From Streptomyces sp. V3I8 (GTDB lineage Bacteria; Actinomycetota; Actinomycetes; Streptomycetales; Streptomycetaceae), in assembly GCF_030817535.1 (NCBI RefSeq), contig NZ_JAUSZL010000002.1, positions 1,178,001 through 1,242,000 of the forward strand: DNA of 64,000 nt. Reading direction: 5' to 3'. The position numbers were made by a program, and so were the translations under genes. Under the pieces are notes generated by a model. That model had not been told where the DNA came from. It saw only the letters and a program-made list of their open reading frames with translations, and did no database searches. This document shows, in pieces, positions 55,417-64,000 of the stretch; the stretch's first letter is position 1, and each line of letters opens with the position of its first letter.

Positions 55417-55835
55417 CGGTTCCTCTCAGCCGTACGTCCACGGTGCGGTGCGCCGCCGGTCAGGCCGGCCACGTGGGTGGAGCCGGTCAACCGTACGGTA
55501 ACCCGGCACCGGGCCGGTCCGGGGCGGCGCCGGGGGGGCGCCAAGGGGGTCCCCGTCCCCGACCCATCGGATGCCCGCGCCCGCGGCCCGGTGAGCGGGC
55601 GCTGTCACGCACGGGCTCCCGGTCCGTCCGTCGCCGCCTTCGGTCACGGGCTCCGGGCGGCTGCCGGCCCGGCTGCCGCCGAACCGCGCGATCACCCCCT
55701 CCGGCGCCGTTCCGGCCGCGAGGACACCGGCCCGGCCGAGCACGGGCGGTAGCGGGCCCTGCCTGCGCGGCATGACCTGCACCGACGGCATGTCAGCCGC
55801 GGCCGTCGCATCGCTTCACGTTATCGACCGGGCCA

Positions 55836-55853
55836 TTTCGAAACGTTTTCGAT
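55836..55853. promoter_or_regulatory. bxlO1: LacI-type operator upstream of bxlE promoter
   Basis: TTTCGAAACGTTTTCGAT contains a palindromic AAACGTTT core and CGAA/TTCG arms typical of LacI-family sites. It is ~110 bases upstream of the -35 element and shares ATTTCGAAA (55835-55843) with the second site. Confidence 0.65.
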
Positions 55854-55880
55854 CCCGGTAAAGATCCCGGTAAAGATCCC
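55851..55880. repeat. 12-bp tandem repeat (2.5 copies)
   Basis: GATCCCGGTAAA occurs twice in tandem, then GATCCC, directly beside the first operator. It could be a binding site for another factor or a phased repeat. Confidence 0.6.
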
Positions 55881-55945
55881 CCAAGGATCAACCTCTCCCG
55901 AGATTAAGCGGTTTGTTGCCGACCGACAACGCACTTGCACACGCC

Positions 55946-55975
55946 TTGACACAGCGTCAGCCCGAAACCTAATTT
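55946..55975 (+). promoter_or_regulatory. Promoter of bxlE (TTGACA / TAATTT)
   Basis: A consensus -35 TTGACA (55946-55951), an 18-base spacer and -10 TAATTT (55970-55975) match the vegetative sigma consensus, about 80 bases before the bxlE ATG. Confidence 0.8.
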
Positions 55976-56000
55976 GCACGGACAGAGTTCGGAGAAGGCG

Positions 56001-56017
56001 ATTTCGAAAACCTTTCA
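56001..56017. promoter_or_regulatory. bxlO2: LacI-type operator downstream of bxlE -10
   Basis: ATTTCGAAAACCTTTCA begins with the same ATTTCGAAA as the upstream site. It lies just after the likely transcription start, where a bound repressor would block RNA polymerase. Confidence 0.6.
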
Positions 56018-56062
56018 CCATGACTCACGAGAAGCCGATGGCTCTCGGGTGCGGAGAAGAAC

Positions 56063-57373
56063 ATGGCGCTCTCCCGACGTACTCTCCTCGGTCTGGCCGC
56101 CGGCGTGCCGGCCTCGGCGGCGCTGGCGGCCTGCGGCTCGCCCGGCCCCGGCAAGAGCGGCAGCGGGACCACGTACTGGTACCTGAACGGTCAGCCGCAG
56201 GAAGGCGTCAGAGCCGGCGCGGTGGAAGCCTTCAACAAGGCCCACTCCAAGGAGCAGATCGAGGACTTCACCTTCCAGAACGACGCGTACAAGACGAAGA
56301 TCAAGACCGCCATCGGTGCCGGCAAGGCGCCCACCCTCATCTGGGGCTGGGGCGGCGGGACGCTGCGCACCTACGTGAAGGCGGGCCAGGTCGAGGACCT
56401 CACCTCGTGGTTCGGCGAGCACCCCGAGGTCAAGAAGCGGCTGCTGCCGTCCTCGTTCGCCGCGGCGACCGTCGACGGCAAGATCTACGCGATGCCGTGC
56501 GAGACCGTGCAGCCGATCATCCTCTACTACAACAGGAAGGTCTTCGAGCAGGTCGGCGTGCGGCCGCCGAAGTCCTGGGACGACATCATGGCGCTGGTGC
56601 CCAAGTTCAACGCGAAGGGCATAGCGCCGTTCTCGCTCGGTGGCCAGTCCCAGTGGACGAACATGATGTGGCTGGAGTTCCTGTTCGATCGCATCGGTGG
56701 TCCGGAGCTGTTCCAGGCCGTCATCGAGGGCGAGAAGAACGCCTGGTCCCACCCGGACGCCATCACCGCGCTGACCAAGGTGCAGGAGCTGGTCAGGGCC
56801 CACGGCTTCATCAAGGGCTTCTCCTCGATCACCGCCGACTCCAACGCCGACCAGGCGCTGCTGTACACCGGCAGGGCCGCGATGATGCTGCACGGCGCCT
56901 GGTCGTACGGCATCCAGCAGGCCAGGGGCGGGGACTTCGTCCCCAGCGGCGCGCTGGGCTACATGAACTTCCCGCCCGTCGAGGGCGGCAAGGGCGATCC
57001 GGGCAACACCGTCGGCAACCCGGCTCAGTACCTGTCCATCTCCTCGAAGGCCGGCGCCAAGCAGAAGAAGGTCGCCAAGGACTACCTGGCCACGGGTGTC
57101 CTCCAGGACGCCGAGGTGAAGAGGTGGATCGACAACGGGTCGGTTCCGATCCGGCTGGGCACCGAGAAGCTGCTGGCCGCCTCCAAGAGCGCCGACTTCC
57201 TGCAGTTCACCTACGACATCGCCACCAAGGCCAAGGTGTTCGGCCAGTCCTGGGACCAGGCCCTCACTCCGACGCCCGCCGCGGCCATGCTGGACAACAT
57301 CGTCAAGTTGTTCCAACTGTCCATCTCGCCCAAGCAGTTCGCGAGCAACCTGAACGCGGTCACCGGCACATGA
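56063..57373 (+). CDS. bxlE: Xylobiose-type ABC sugar-binding lipoprotein
   Basis: A 436-residue family 1 extracellular solute-binding protein. A twin-arginine-like signal SRRTLLGLAAG is followed by a lipobox ALAAC with Cys24. The mature protein starts YWYLNGQPQEG and keeps the family pattern of aromatic residues for sugar stacking (WGWGGGTLRTY, IYAMPCETVQPIILYYNRK). GGAGAAG precedes ATG 56063. It is the first gene of the operon behind the LacI promoter. By synteny with bxlEFGA, it captures xylobiose or a related beta-xyloside; the exact sugar is inferred. Confidence 0.93.
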   Translation: MALSRRTLLGLAAGVPASAALAACGSPGPGKSGSGTTYWYLNGQPQEGVRAGAVEAFNKAHSKEQIEDFTFQNDAYKTKIKTAIGAGKAPTLIWGWGGGTLRTYVKAGQVEDLTSWFGEHPEVKKRLLPSSFAAATVDGKIYAMPCETVQPIILYYNRKVFEQVGVRPPKSWDDIMALVPKFNAKGIAPFSLGGQSQWTNMMWLEFLFDRIGGPELFQAVIEGEKNAWSHPDAITALTKVQELVRAHGFIKGFSSITADSNADQALLYTGRAAMMLHGAWSYGIQQARGGDFVPSGALGYMNFPPVEGGKGDPGNTVGNPAQYLSISSKAGAKQKKVAKDYLATGVLQDAEVKRWIDNGSVPIRLGTEKLLAASKSADFLQFTYDIATKAKVFGQSWDQALTPTPAAAMLDNIVKLFQLSISPKQFASNLNAVTGT

Positions 57374-58272
57374 GGTCACCCGCCGGCCGGCCGCCGCGTC
57401 GCGCACCGCGCAGCATCCTGCCGTGGCTGGCGGTGCCGGCGCTGGTGGTCTTCGTCGGCTTCGCCGTGATTCCGCTGGTCGGTGTCTTCGCGCTGAGCTT
57501 CACCACATGGGACGGGATCGGCGCGATCCACCTGTCGGGGACGGCCAGCTGGCGTGCGGTTCTCACCGATCCCGGGCTGCCGCACGCCCTGCGGGTGACG
57601 TTTCTGGTGATGGCCGTGTCCTGGGCCGTTCAGACGCCGCTGAGCATTCTGCTCGGCACGTTCATGGCAGGCCGCCAGCGCTACCGTGCGGTGCTGGGCG
57701 TCGTGTACTTCATCCCGTTGATGCTCAGCTCCGCGGCGATCGCGCTCGCGTACAAGGCCCTGCTGGACCCCAACTTCGGTCTCGGTGCCGGGCTGAGGAT
57801 CGAGGTGCTCAGCCAGGACTGGCTGGGGCGGCCCGGGCTCGCGTTCGGACTCGTCGTCTTCGTCGTCTCCTGGCAGTTCATCCCGTTCCACTCCCTGATC
57901 TACCAGGGCGGTGTCCAGCAGATCCCGAAGTCCCTCTACGAAGCAGCACAGTTGGACGGGGCCGGACGGATCCGGCAGTTCTTCGGCATCACGCTGCCCC
58001 AACTCAAATACACCGTCATCACCTCGTCCACGCTGATGGTGGTCGGGTCGCTGACCTTCTTCGACCTGATCTTCATCCTGACCGAGGGCGGCCCCGGCGA
58101 CGCCACCCGGGTCCTCGCGCTGGACATGTACAAGCGGGGATTCAGGGCCAGCCTGATGGGGCCGGCCAGCGCCATCGCGGTCATCCTGGTCCTGGTGGGT
58201 CTGGCCCTCGCCCTGCTGCTGCGCCGGCTCGGCGGCCGGGACGCCGGCGCGAGCCAGCTCGAGGGGGCCTGA
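57370..58272 (+). CDS. bxlF: ABC sugar permease, MalF-like
   Basis: A 300-residue BPD_transp_1 permease with six predicted membrane helices. The EAA loop is IPKSLYEAAQLDGAGRIRQFF (in its normal cytoplasmic position), and the TEGGPGDATRV region is typical of carbohydrate permeases. Its ATG overlaps the bxlE stop (ATGA). It pairs with bxlG and a MsiK-type ATPase encoded elsewhere; no ATPase gene is in this operon, as usual in Streptomyces. Confidence 0.93.
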   Translation: MRSPAGRPPRRAPRSILPWLAVPALVVFVGFAVIPLVGVFALSFTTWDGIGAIHLSGTASWRAVLTDPGLPHALRVTFLVMAVSWAVQTPLSILLGTFMAGRQRYRAVLGVVYFIPLMLSSAAIALAYKALLDPNFGLGAGLRIEVLSQDWLGRPGLAFGLVVFVVSWQFIPFHSLIYQGGVQQIPKSLYEAAQLDGAGRIRQFFGITLPQLKYTVITSSTLMVVGSLTFFDLIFILTEGGPGDATRVLALDMYKRGFRASLMGPASAIAVILVLVGLALALLLRRLGGRDAGASQLEGA

Positions 58273-58273
58273 C

Positions 58274-59170
58274 GTGACCACCACGCGGACCGAGCCGCGA
58301 CCACCGCGGAAGGCCGCCCGGCGCGAGCGGCACCGCCCCTCCCGTCCGGCGAGCCGCCGACGCAACTGGGCCGGCGGCCTGGCCGGATGGCTCTGGCTCC
58401 TCGTCGTCGCCGTGCCCCTGTACTGGAGCCTCATCACCAGCTTCAAGGCCCAGAACCGCTACTACGCGAGCAACCCGCTGGTGCCGTCGGGCGATCCGAC
58501 ACTGGAGAACTACCGGCTGGTCGTCGAGTCCGACTTCCTCCGCTACTTCGTGAACAGCGTCGTGGTCACCGCCGGCGCCGTCATACCGGCGGTCGCGTTC
58601 TCCTTCATGGCCGCCTACGCGATCGTCCGCGGACGGCACATGCGGGTCCTTCGCGCGATGAACGGGCTATTCCTCATGGGCCTGGCCATCCCGCTGCAGG
58701 CCACGGTGATCCCGGTCTACCTGATCATCATCAAACTGCGTCTGTACGACAGCCTGCTGGCGCTGATCCTCCCCTCGATCGCCTTCGCCGTCCCGCTGTC
58801 CGTACTGGTGCTCACCAACTTCATCCGCGACGTGCCCAAAGAGCTGTTCGACTCGATGCGGATCGACGGTGCCACCGAATGGACGACACTGTGGCGGCTG
58901 GCGGCGCCGCTCACCCGGCCGGCCGTCCTCACCGTGACCATCTTCAACGCCCTGACCATCTGGAACGGCTTCCTGCTGCCGCTGATCCTCACGCAGAGTC
59001 CCGACCGCCGGACCCTGCCGCTCGCACTGTGGACCTTCCAGGGCCAGTACGGGGTCAACGTACCGGCCGTTCTCGCCGCCGTCGTCCTCACGACCCTGCC
59101 CCTCCTGGTGCTGTACGCGTTCGGCCGCCGCCAGTTGTTGAGCGGTCTGACCGCCGGATTCAGCCGTTGA
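58274..59170 (+). CDS. bxlG: ABC sugar permease, MalG-like
   Basis: A 298-residue permease with a basic N-terminal tail (residues 1-32) and six predicted membrane helices. The EAA loop begins VPKELFDSMRIDGATEWTT in outline. The GTG start is 1 base after bxlF's stop, so the pair is translated together. It is the second half of the xylobiose-type channel. Energy presumably comes from the shared ATPase MsiK, as known for this family. Confidence 0.93.
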   Translation: MTTTRTEPRPPRKAARRERHRPSRPASRRRNWAGGLAGWLWLLVVAVPLYWSLITSFKAQNRYYASNPLVPSGDPTLENYRLVVESDFLRYFVNSVVVTAGAVIPAVAFSFMAAYAIVRGRHMRVLRAMNGLFLMGLAIPLQATVIPVYLIIIKLRLYDSLLALILPSIAFAVPLSVLVLTNFIRDVPKELFDSMRIDGATEWTTLWRLAAPLTRPAVLTVTIFNALTIWNGFLLPLILTQSPDRRTLPLALWTFQGQYGVNVPAVLAAVVLTTLPLLVLYAFGRRQLLSGLTAGFSR

Positions 59171-59337
59171 CCGACGCCGTGGCCGTGGCCCGGGCCGACG
59201 CCGTGGCCGGTGGCCGGGCGAGGCCGATCCGGGCCGATGCCGGAGCCCGGACGCGGTCCGCCCCGCCCTCGAGTCCTGCTCGTCCACCTGGTTCGCCCGT
59301 CTCACCTGACCGAAGGTCTGACGGGCATGGGAGGAAA

Positions 59338-61719
59338 GTGAACCCCGACGTGACCGTAGAGAACACCCCCGACCTCTCCCTCTGGAACGACCCCACGGTG
59401 TCCGTCACCGCGAGAGTCGACGCCCTCATCGACGCGATGACCCTTCAGGAGAAGACCGCCCAGCTGTACGGAGTATGGGTGGGCGCCTCCGACCAGGGCG
59501 GTGAGGTGGCCCCCCATCAGCACGACATGGAGGAGCCCGTCGATCTCGACGCCCTCCTGCCCACCGGGCTGGGCCAACTGACCCGGCCCTTCGGCACGGT
59601 CCCGGTGGACCCCGCCCTGGGGGCGCTCTCCCTGGCCCGCACCCAGACCCGTATCGCCGCCACCAACCGGTTCGGCATCCCCGCTCTCGCGCATGACGAG
59701 TGTCTGGCCGGCTTCGCCGCCTGGGGGGCGACGGCCTACCCCGTTCCGCTGTCCTGGGGCGCCACCTTCGACCCGGACACGGTGCGGCGCATGGCCGCCG
59801 CCATCGGCCGCGACATGCGTGCCGTCGGCGTCCACCAGGGACTCGCGCCCGTCCTGGACGTCGTGCGCGACGCCCGCTGGGGCCGGGTCGAGGAGACCAT
59901 CGGCGAGGACCCGTACCTCGTCGGTACCATCGGGACGGCCTACGTGCAGGGCCTCGAGTCCGCCGGGATCGTCGCCACCCTCAAGCACTTCGCCGGCTAC
60001 TCGGCCTCGCGCGCCGGCCGTAACCTCGCCCCCTCCTCCGTGGGCCCGCGTGAACGCGCCGACGTTCTGCTGCCCCCCTTCGAGATGGCGATCCGTGAGA
60101 GCGGCGCCCGGTCGGTGATGAACGCCTACACCGACACCGACGGCATGCCCTCCGCGGCCGACGAGGAGCTGCTCACCGGGCTGCTGCGGGACACGTGGGG
60201 CTTCGACGGCACCGTCGTCGCCGACTACTTCGCCATCGCCTTCCTGAAGACCCTGCACGGCGTCGCGGCGGACTGGGCCGGTGCCGCCGGCACGGCGCTG
60301 CGCGCGGGCGTCGACGTCGAACTGCCCAACGTCAAGACGTACGGCGCGCCCCTGGCCGAGGCCGTCGCCGACGGCCGCGTACCGGAGGCGCTGGTCGATC
60401 GCGCGCTGCGCCGGACACTCACCCAGAAGGCGGCGCTCGGCCTGCTCGACCCGGACTGGAACCCCGTGCCGGCCGCGCTCGACGGGGCGGACCTGGACGA
60501 CCCGGCCGCCCTGCGCGGCCGGATCGACCTGGACCGTCCGGAGAACCGCGCGCTGGCCCGGACGGTCGCCGAGGAAGCGGTCGTGCTGCTGAGCAACGAC
60601 GGCACCCTGCCGCTCGGGCGGCCGCGCCGCATCGCCCTGCTCGGTCCCAACGCCGACGAGCCCGTCGCCGTACTGGGCTGCTACTCCTTCCCTCAGCACA
60701 TCGGCGTCCGCCACCCCGGCACCCCCCTCGGCATCGAGCTGCCCACGCTGCGCGACACCCTCGCCGCCGAGTTCCCCGACGCCGAGATCACGGTCGCCCG
60801 CGGCACCGGTGTCGACGACGGAGACCTCTCCGGCATCCACGCGGCCGTCCAGGTGGCGCGCGAGGCCGACATCGCCGTGGTGGTGCTCGGAGACCGTGCC
60901 GGGCTCTTCGGGCGGGGCACCAGCGGCGAGGGGTGCGACGTCGCGGCACTGGTGCTGCCCGGTGCGCAGCAGCACCTGCTCGACGCCCTGCTCGATCTGG
61001 AGACACCCGTGGTCACCGTGCTGCTCGCGGGACGGCCGTACGCCCTCGGCCGCGCCGTGGAGGAGTCCGCCGCGATCGTGCAGTCCTTCTTCCCGGGTGA
61101 GGAGGGCACGCACGCCATCGCCGGGGTGCTCAGCGGCCGTACCAATCCCTCCGGACGGCTGCCGGTCGGCGTGCCGCGCGGGCCGGGCTCCCAGCCGGCC
61201 ACGTACCTGGGGGCGCGGCTCGCCCACGCCAGCGAGGTGTCCACCATCGACCCGACCCCCGCCTTCGCCTTCGGCCACGGCCTGTCCTACACGCGGTTCG
61301 ACTGGACGGACCTGACCGTGGACGTCCGGGAGGTGCCGACCGACGGCGAGTTCACGCTCACCTGCACCGTCCGCAACACGGGCGGGCGGTCCGGGACCGA
61401 GGTCGTCCAGCTCTATCTGCACGACCCGGTCGCCTCCGTCGTCCAGCCGGTGCAGCGTCTCGTCGGCTACACGCGGGTCGCACTGGAGCCGGGCGAGGCC
61501 CGGCTCCTCCGTGTCACCGTCCCGGCCGACCTCGCCTCCTTCACCGGACGCGACGGCCGGCGTGTCGTCGAACCGGGCGAGCTGGAGGTGCGGCTGGCCG
61601 CCTCCAGCGCGGATCCGCGCCTCACGGCCAGGGTCACGCTGGTCGGAGCCGAGCGCCAGGTGGATCACACGCGACGCCTGCACGCCACGGTCGGGCAGGA
61701 ACCGGTCGCCCCAGCCTGA
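59338..61719 (+). CDS. bxlA: Glycoside hydrolase family 3 beta-xylosidase/beta-glucosidase
   Basis: A 793-residue cytoplasmic GH3 enzyme without a signal peptide. The N-terminal TIM-barrel has APVLDVVRDARWGRVEETIG, KHFAGYS and the nucleophile Asp296 in VVADYFAI. The C-terminal alpha/beta sandwich (~420-640) and fibronectin III-like domain (~690-780; VVQLYLHDPVASVVQPV) follow. GTG 59338 and the in-frame GTG at 59350 are both possible; GGAGGAAA sits 3 bases before the first. A cytoplasmic GH3 next to an oligosaccharide transporter should split imported xylobiose into xylose. Confidence 0.93.
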   Translation: MNPDVTVENTPDLSLWNDPTVSVTARVDALIDAMTLQEKTAQLYGVWVGASDQGGEVAPHQHDMEEPVDLDALLPTGLGQLTRPFGTVPVDPALGALSLARTQTRIAATNRFGIPALAHDECLAGFAAWGATAYPVPLSWGATFDPDTVRRMAAAIGRDMRAVGVHQGLAPVLDVVRDARWGRVEETIGEDPYLVGTIGTAYVQGLESAGIVATLKHFAGYSASRAGRNLAPSSVGPRERADVLLPPFEMAIRESGARSVMNAYTDTDGMPSAADEELLTGLLRDTWGFDGTVVADYFAIAFLKTLHGVAADWAGAAGTALRAGVDVELPNVKTYGAPLAEAVADGRVPEALVDRALRRTLTQKAALGLLDPDWNPVPAALDGADLDDPAALRGRIDLDRPENRALARTVAEEAVVLLSNDGTLPLGRPRRIALLGPNADEPVAVLGCYSFPQHIGVRHPGTPLGIELPTLRDTLAAEFPDAEITVARGTGVDDGDLSGIHAAVQVAREADIAVVVLGDRAGLFGRGTSGEGCDVAALVLPGAQQHLLDALLDLETPVVTVLLAGRPYALGRAVEESAAIVQSFFPGEEGTHAIAGVLSGRTNPSGRLPVGVPRGPGSQPATYLGARLAHASEVSTIDPTPAFAFGHGLSYTRFDWTDLTVDVREVPTDGEFTLTCTVRNTGGRSGTEVVQLYLHDPVASVVQPVQRLVGYTRVALEPGEARLLRVTVPADLASFTGRDGRRVVEPGELEVRLAASSADPRLTARVTLVGAERQVDHTRRLHATVGQEPVAPA

Positions 61720-61836
61720 ACCGGGGTGCGCGGCGCATGTCGCAGCAGCGGCAGCGCTGCGCGCGCGGGGCCGCGAGGGCACGGCTTCGGGCGCCGTGCC
61801 CCGGGTTCGCCGGCGGCCGTACGAGTCCTCGTCGTC

Positions 61837-63024
61837 TCACAGCACGCCGCGCCGGGCGAGGTTGCGCATCAGTGCCCGTACGCCGGACGTCCAGGGCGCG
61901 GCCTGCTCGCTGGGGACAACGGTGTTGACCAGAGCTCCGAGTCGCGGGCTGGAGATCCGCACGACGTCGCCGTACTCGTGGGTGAAGCCCGCGCCGGGTG
62001 CCTGCCGGTCCTCGGTGGGGGCGAACATCGTTCCGGTGAACAACACGAAGCCGTCCGGGTGTTGATGGTGCGGACCGTGCGTGGCGGCCACCAGGTCCAG
62101 TACGTCGCGGCTGATCTCGCGCATGGAACTGCTGCCGTGCAGGACGTAGCCGTCCGCGCCGTCGATCCGCAGGTCGATGTCGATCCCGCGTACGGTGTCG
62201 AGGTCGAAGTCCCCGTCGAGCAGGCGGACGAACGGGCCGATCGCGCACGAGGCGTTGTTGTCCTTCGCGCGGGACAGCAGCAGGGCGCTGCGTCCCTCGA
62301 TGTCGCGGAGGTTGACGTCGTTGCCGAGCGTCGCGCCGCGCACCCGGCCGCGCGAGTCCACGACGAGGACGGCCTCGGGCTCCGGGTTGTTCCACACCGA
62401 CGCGCCGAGCACTCCGACGTCGGCGCCGGTGCCGACCGCGGACAGTACCGGGGCCTTGGTGAACACTTCCGGGTCCGGCCCCATCCCGACCTCCAGGTAC
62501 TGCGACCACAGTCCTTCGGAGACGAGCAGTTCCTTGGCCTTGTCCGCCTCCGGCGATCCGGGGCGGATGCCGTCGAGCGCGCCGCCCACCACCTGCACGA
62601 CACGGGCCCGCACCTGCGCGGCCTGCGCCGGATCGCCGCCCGTGCGCTCCTCGATGACGCGTTCCAGCAGACTCCGGGCGAAGGTGACGCCCGCGGCCTT
62701 GATCACCTGTAGGTCGACGGGGGCGAGCAGATGCGGAACGTCATGGCGGCCGGCCGGTGCCGCGAGCAGTTCGTCCAGGCGCCAGACGTGTCCGCCGTCG
62801 GCCTCGCGGACGACCGCCGCCGCGTCGTCGCGTTCCATGAGGTCGGAGACGGTGGGTGCGACGGCCGTCAGGTCGACGACCTGCTCGCCGCGGACCGCGG
62901 CCACACACGGTCCGTCGTGTTCCGGGTCGTGGACGCGCGCGACGAGGGCGGCCCGGTCGGCGTCCTCCGGCAGGACGGAGCCGGTGGTGAGGACCGGACG
63001 GGGACGCGCTGCTGCCGATTCCAC
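61837..63024 (-). CDS. Fumarylacetoacetate hydrolase family (2-keto-3-deoxypentonate dehydratase-like)
   Basis: A 395-residue FAH-superfamily protein with a divergent N-terminal domain (1-~110) and the C-terminal FAH barrel. Visible signatures are the metal-binding region in NNPEPEAVLVVD (~205-216), NDVNLRDIEGR and FVLFTGTMFAPTED. The length matches the 2-keto-3-deoxy-D-xylonate/arabinonate dehydratase branch (KdaD/XylX) better than short FAH proteins (about 280). It has a GTG start and directly follows an IlvD/Edd-type dehydratase on the same strand (48 bases), which makes an oxidative pentose pathway the best reading. Product then: 2-oxoglutarate semialdehyde. Other sugar acids (arabonate) are possible. 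Confidence 0.85.
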   Translation of the reverse strand: MESAAARPRPVLTTGSVLPEDADRAALVARVHDPEHDGPCVAAVRGEQVVDLTAVAPTVSDLMERDDAAAVVREADGGHVWRLDELLAAPAGRHDVPHLLAPVDLQVIKAAGVTFARSLLERVIEERTGGDPAQAAQVRARVVQVVGGALDGIRPGSPEADKAKELLVSEGLWSQYLEVGMGPDPEVFTKAPVLSAVGTGADVGVLGASVWNNPEPEAVLVVDSRGRVRGATLGNDVNLRDIEGRSALLLSRAKDNNASCAIGPFVRLLDGDFDLDTVRGIDIDLRIDGADGYVLHGSSSMREISRDVLDLVAATHGPHHQHPDGFVLFTGTMFAPTEDRQAPGAGFTHEYGDVVRISSPRLGALVNTVVPSEQAAPWTSGVRALMRNLARRGVL

Positions 63025-63072
63025 GATCGATGCTCTCCTGGATTCGAAGGGGTGCGGTCGCCCGGGGCGGGC

Positions 63073-64000
63073 TCAGTGGGAGTCGCGGGGCACCTCGTGT
63101 CCACGGCTTCCGCGCAGGAAACCGAAGTCGGCGCCCCGGTCGGCCTGTTCGACGTTCTCGGTGTAGAGCCAGGTGTACCCGCCGGTGTGCCGCTCGGCGG
63201 GTGCCCGCCAGCTCTGCCGGCGTCGCGTGAGCTCGGCGTCGTCCACGTCCAGGCGCAGGACGCGGTTCGGGACGTCGAGGACGACGGGGTCCCCGTCGCG
63301 CACCAGGGCGAGGGGTCCGCCGACGGCGGCCTCGGGCGCCACGTGCAGGACCACCGTCCCGTACCCGGTGCCGCTCATCCGGCCGTCGCAGATGCGCACC
63401 ATGTCCTTGACGCCGGCCTTCAGCAGTTTGGCGGGCAGCGGGACGTTGGCGACCTCGGGCATGCCGGGGTAGCCCTTGGGGCCGGCGTTGCGGATGACGA
63501 TGACGGTGTTCTCGTCGATGTCGAGGTCCGGGTCGTCGGCCACCTCGTGATAGGCCTCGGGCGAGTCGAAGACGAGCGCGGGGCCGCGGTGGGTGAGCAG
63601 GTGCGGTGACGCGGCGGACTGCTTGATCACGGCGCCGTCGGGGCACAGGTTGCCGCGCAGGACGGCGATACCGGTACCGGCCGGCTGGAAGGGGGCGGCG
63701 AGGCCGGTGATGACGTCGGAGCCGACGCGTTCGGCATTCCCGGTGTTCTCGGCGACGGTGCGTCCGGTGACCGTGATCTGTTCGCCGTGCAGCAGGTCGC
63801 CGCCGAGCAGCTCGGCCAGGACGGCGGGCAGGCCGCCCGCGTAGCAGAAGTCCTCCATGAGGTATGTGCCGCTGGGCATCAGGTTGACCAGGGTCGGCAC
63901 CGCGCGGACCAGGTCGTCGAAGTCCTTCAGGTCCAACTCGACGCCGACGCGTCCGGCGAGGGCGGTGAGATGGATGAGGGCGTTCGTGGAGCCGCCGATG
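63073..64000 (-). CDS. IlvD/Edd-family dehydratase, C-terminal part (sugar-acid type)
   Basis: Truncated by the end of the window: 309 codons are visible, beginning in IGGSTNALIHLTALAG just inside the edge. The C-terminal beta-barrel domain has LRGNLCPDGAVIK, VIRNAGPKGYPGMPEV, CDGRMSGTGYG and HVAPEAAVGGPLALV, which hold the Fe-S cluster and substrate contacts of dihydroxy-acid and sugar-acid dehydratases. The C-terminal WRAPAERHTGGY tail is typical of the xylonate/arabonate branch, unlike IlvD. It is followed by the FAH-type dehydratase, so D-xylonate to 2-keto-3-deoxyxylonate is the likely step. Confidence 0.88.
   Translation of the reverse strand, partial: IGGSTNALIHLTALAGRVGVELDLKDFDDLVRAVPTLVNLMPSGTYLMEDFCYAGGLPAVLAELLGGDLLHGEQITVTGRTVAENTGNAERVGSDVITGLAAPFQPAGTGIAVLRGNLCPDGAVIKQSAASPHLLTHRGPALVFDSPEAYHEVADDPDLDIDENTVIVIRNAGPKGYPGMPEVANVPLPAKLLKAGVKDMVRICDGRMSGTGYGTVVLHVAPEAAVGGPLALVRDGDPVVLDVPNRVLRLDVDDAELTRRRQSWRAPAERHTGGYTWLYTENVEQADRGADFGFLRGSRGHEVPRDSH

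Larger units (their letters stand above)
55417..56062. other. 646-bp divergent regulatory region bxlR/bxlE
   Basis: No gene is supported. ACCGTACGGT (10-bp palindrome, 55490-55499) lies 74 bases before the LacI start. The bxlE-proximal part (55830-56017) carries a promoter, two ATTTCGAAA-containing operators and a 12-bp tandem repeat, listed separately. Confidence 0.65.

Noticed and set aside
55969..56172. - strand small frame near the bxlE promoter
   Set aside because: It runs across the promoter, operator and bxlE signal sequence, with no support.

Overview
The DNA is very GC-rich, with GTG/TTG starts, codons biased to G/C in the third position, long antisense shadow frames, modular type I polyketide synthases and oligosaccharide ABC/ROK/LacI sugar systems. 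All of this points to a Streptomyces or a close actinomycete. No rRNA, tRNA, CRISPR array, transposase or integrase was seen. The window is cut inside genes at both ends: a polyketide synthase (PKS) at base 1 and a dehydratase at base 64000.

Region 1 (1-11697): the end of a cis-AT modular PKS cluster. It holds the tail of a DH-KR-ACP module, a terminal KS-AT-DH-KR-ACP-TE module, a P450, a SnoaL-like protein and a short-chain reductase. Several strong hairpins close the units. A convergent membrane-anchored methyltransferase and a 404-base gap separate it from the next block.

Region 2 (12908-34880) is the most interesting part. It carries a free ACP, a soluble diiron acyl-ACP desaturase, a FabF-like ketosynthase and a fatty acyl-AMP ligase: a cassette to activate and desaturate a fatty acid starter. 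A two-protein assembly line follows: AT-ACP-KS-ACP-KS-ACP-KR (24817-32292), then KS-AT(dead)-DH(altered)-ACP-TE (20042-24820). Only the N-terminal AT can be active, so it must serve the later modules in trans. Three KS steps with one KR in the second extension module follow the same order as 6-methylsalicylate biosynthesis. Next to it lie an amidohydrolase of the 6-methylsalicylate/ACMSD decarboxylase family and an MhpA-like phenol hydroxylase. My inference is a 6-alkenylsalicylate to 3-alkenylphenol to alkenylcatechol route (anacardic acid/cardanol/urushiol type), with an MMPL pump as exporter.

Region 3 (34957-50527): mixed accessory and regulatory genes. These are a TerD-like protein, an HD-GYP/LuxR fusion regulator, a thioredoxin-reductase-like enzyme and XRE-cupin regulator with an esterase (sharing two matching palindromic operators), a TetR/SDR/SRPBCC unit, a frameshifted membrane gene, a glycosyltransferase, a quinone oxidoreductase, a STAND-type ATPase regulator and a ROK regulator.

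Region 4 (50541-64000): pentose utilisation. A xylFGH-type ABC transporter adjoins the ROK gene. Next come a LacI repressor with a divergent xylobiose-type ABC transporter and GH3 glycosidase (bxlR/bxlEFGA type) with visible operators and promoter. Two dehydratase genes fitting oxidative (Weimberg-type) xylose breakdown close the window.
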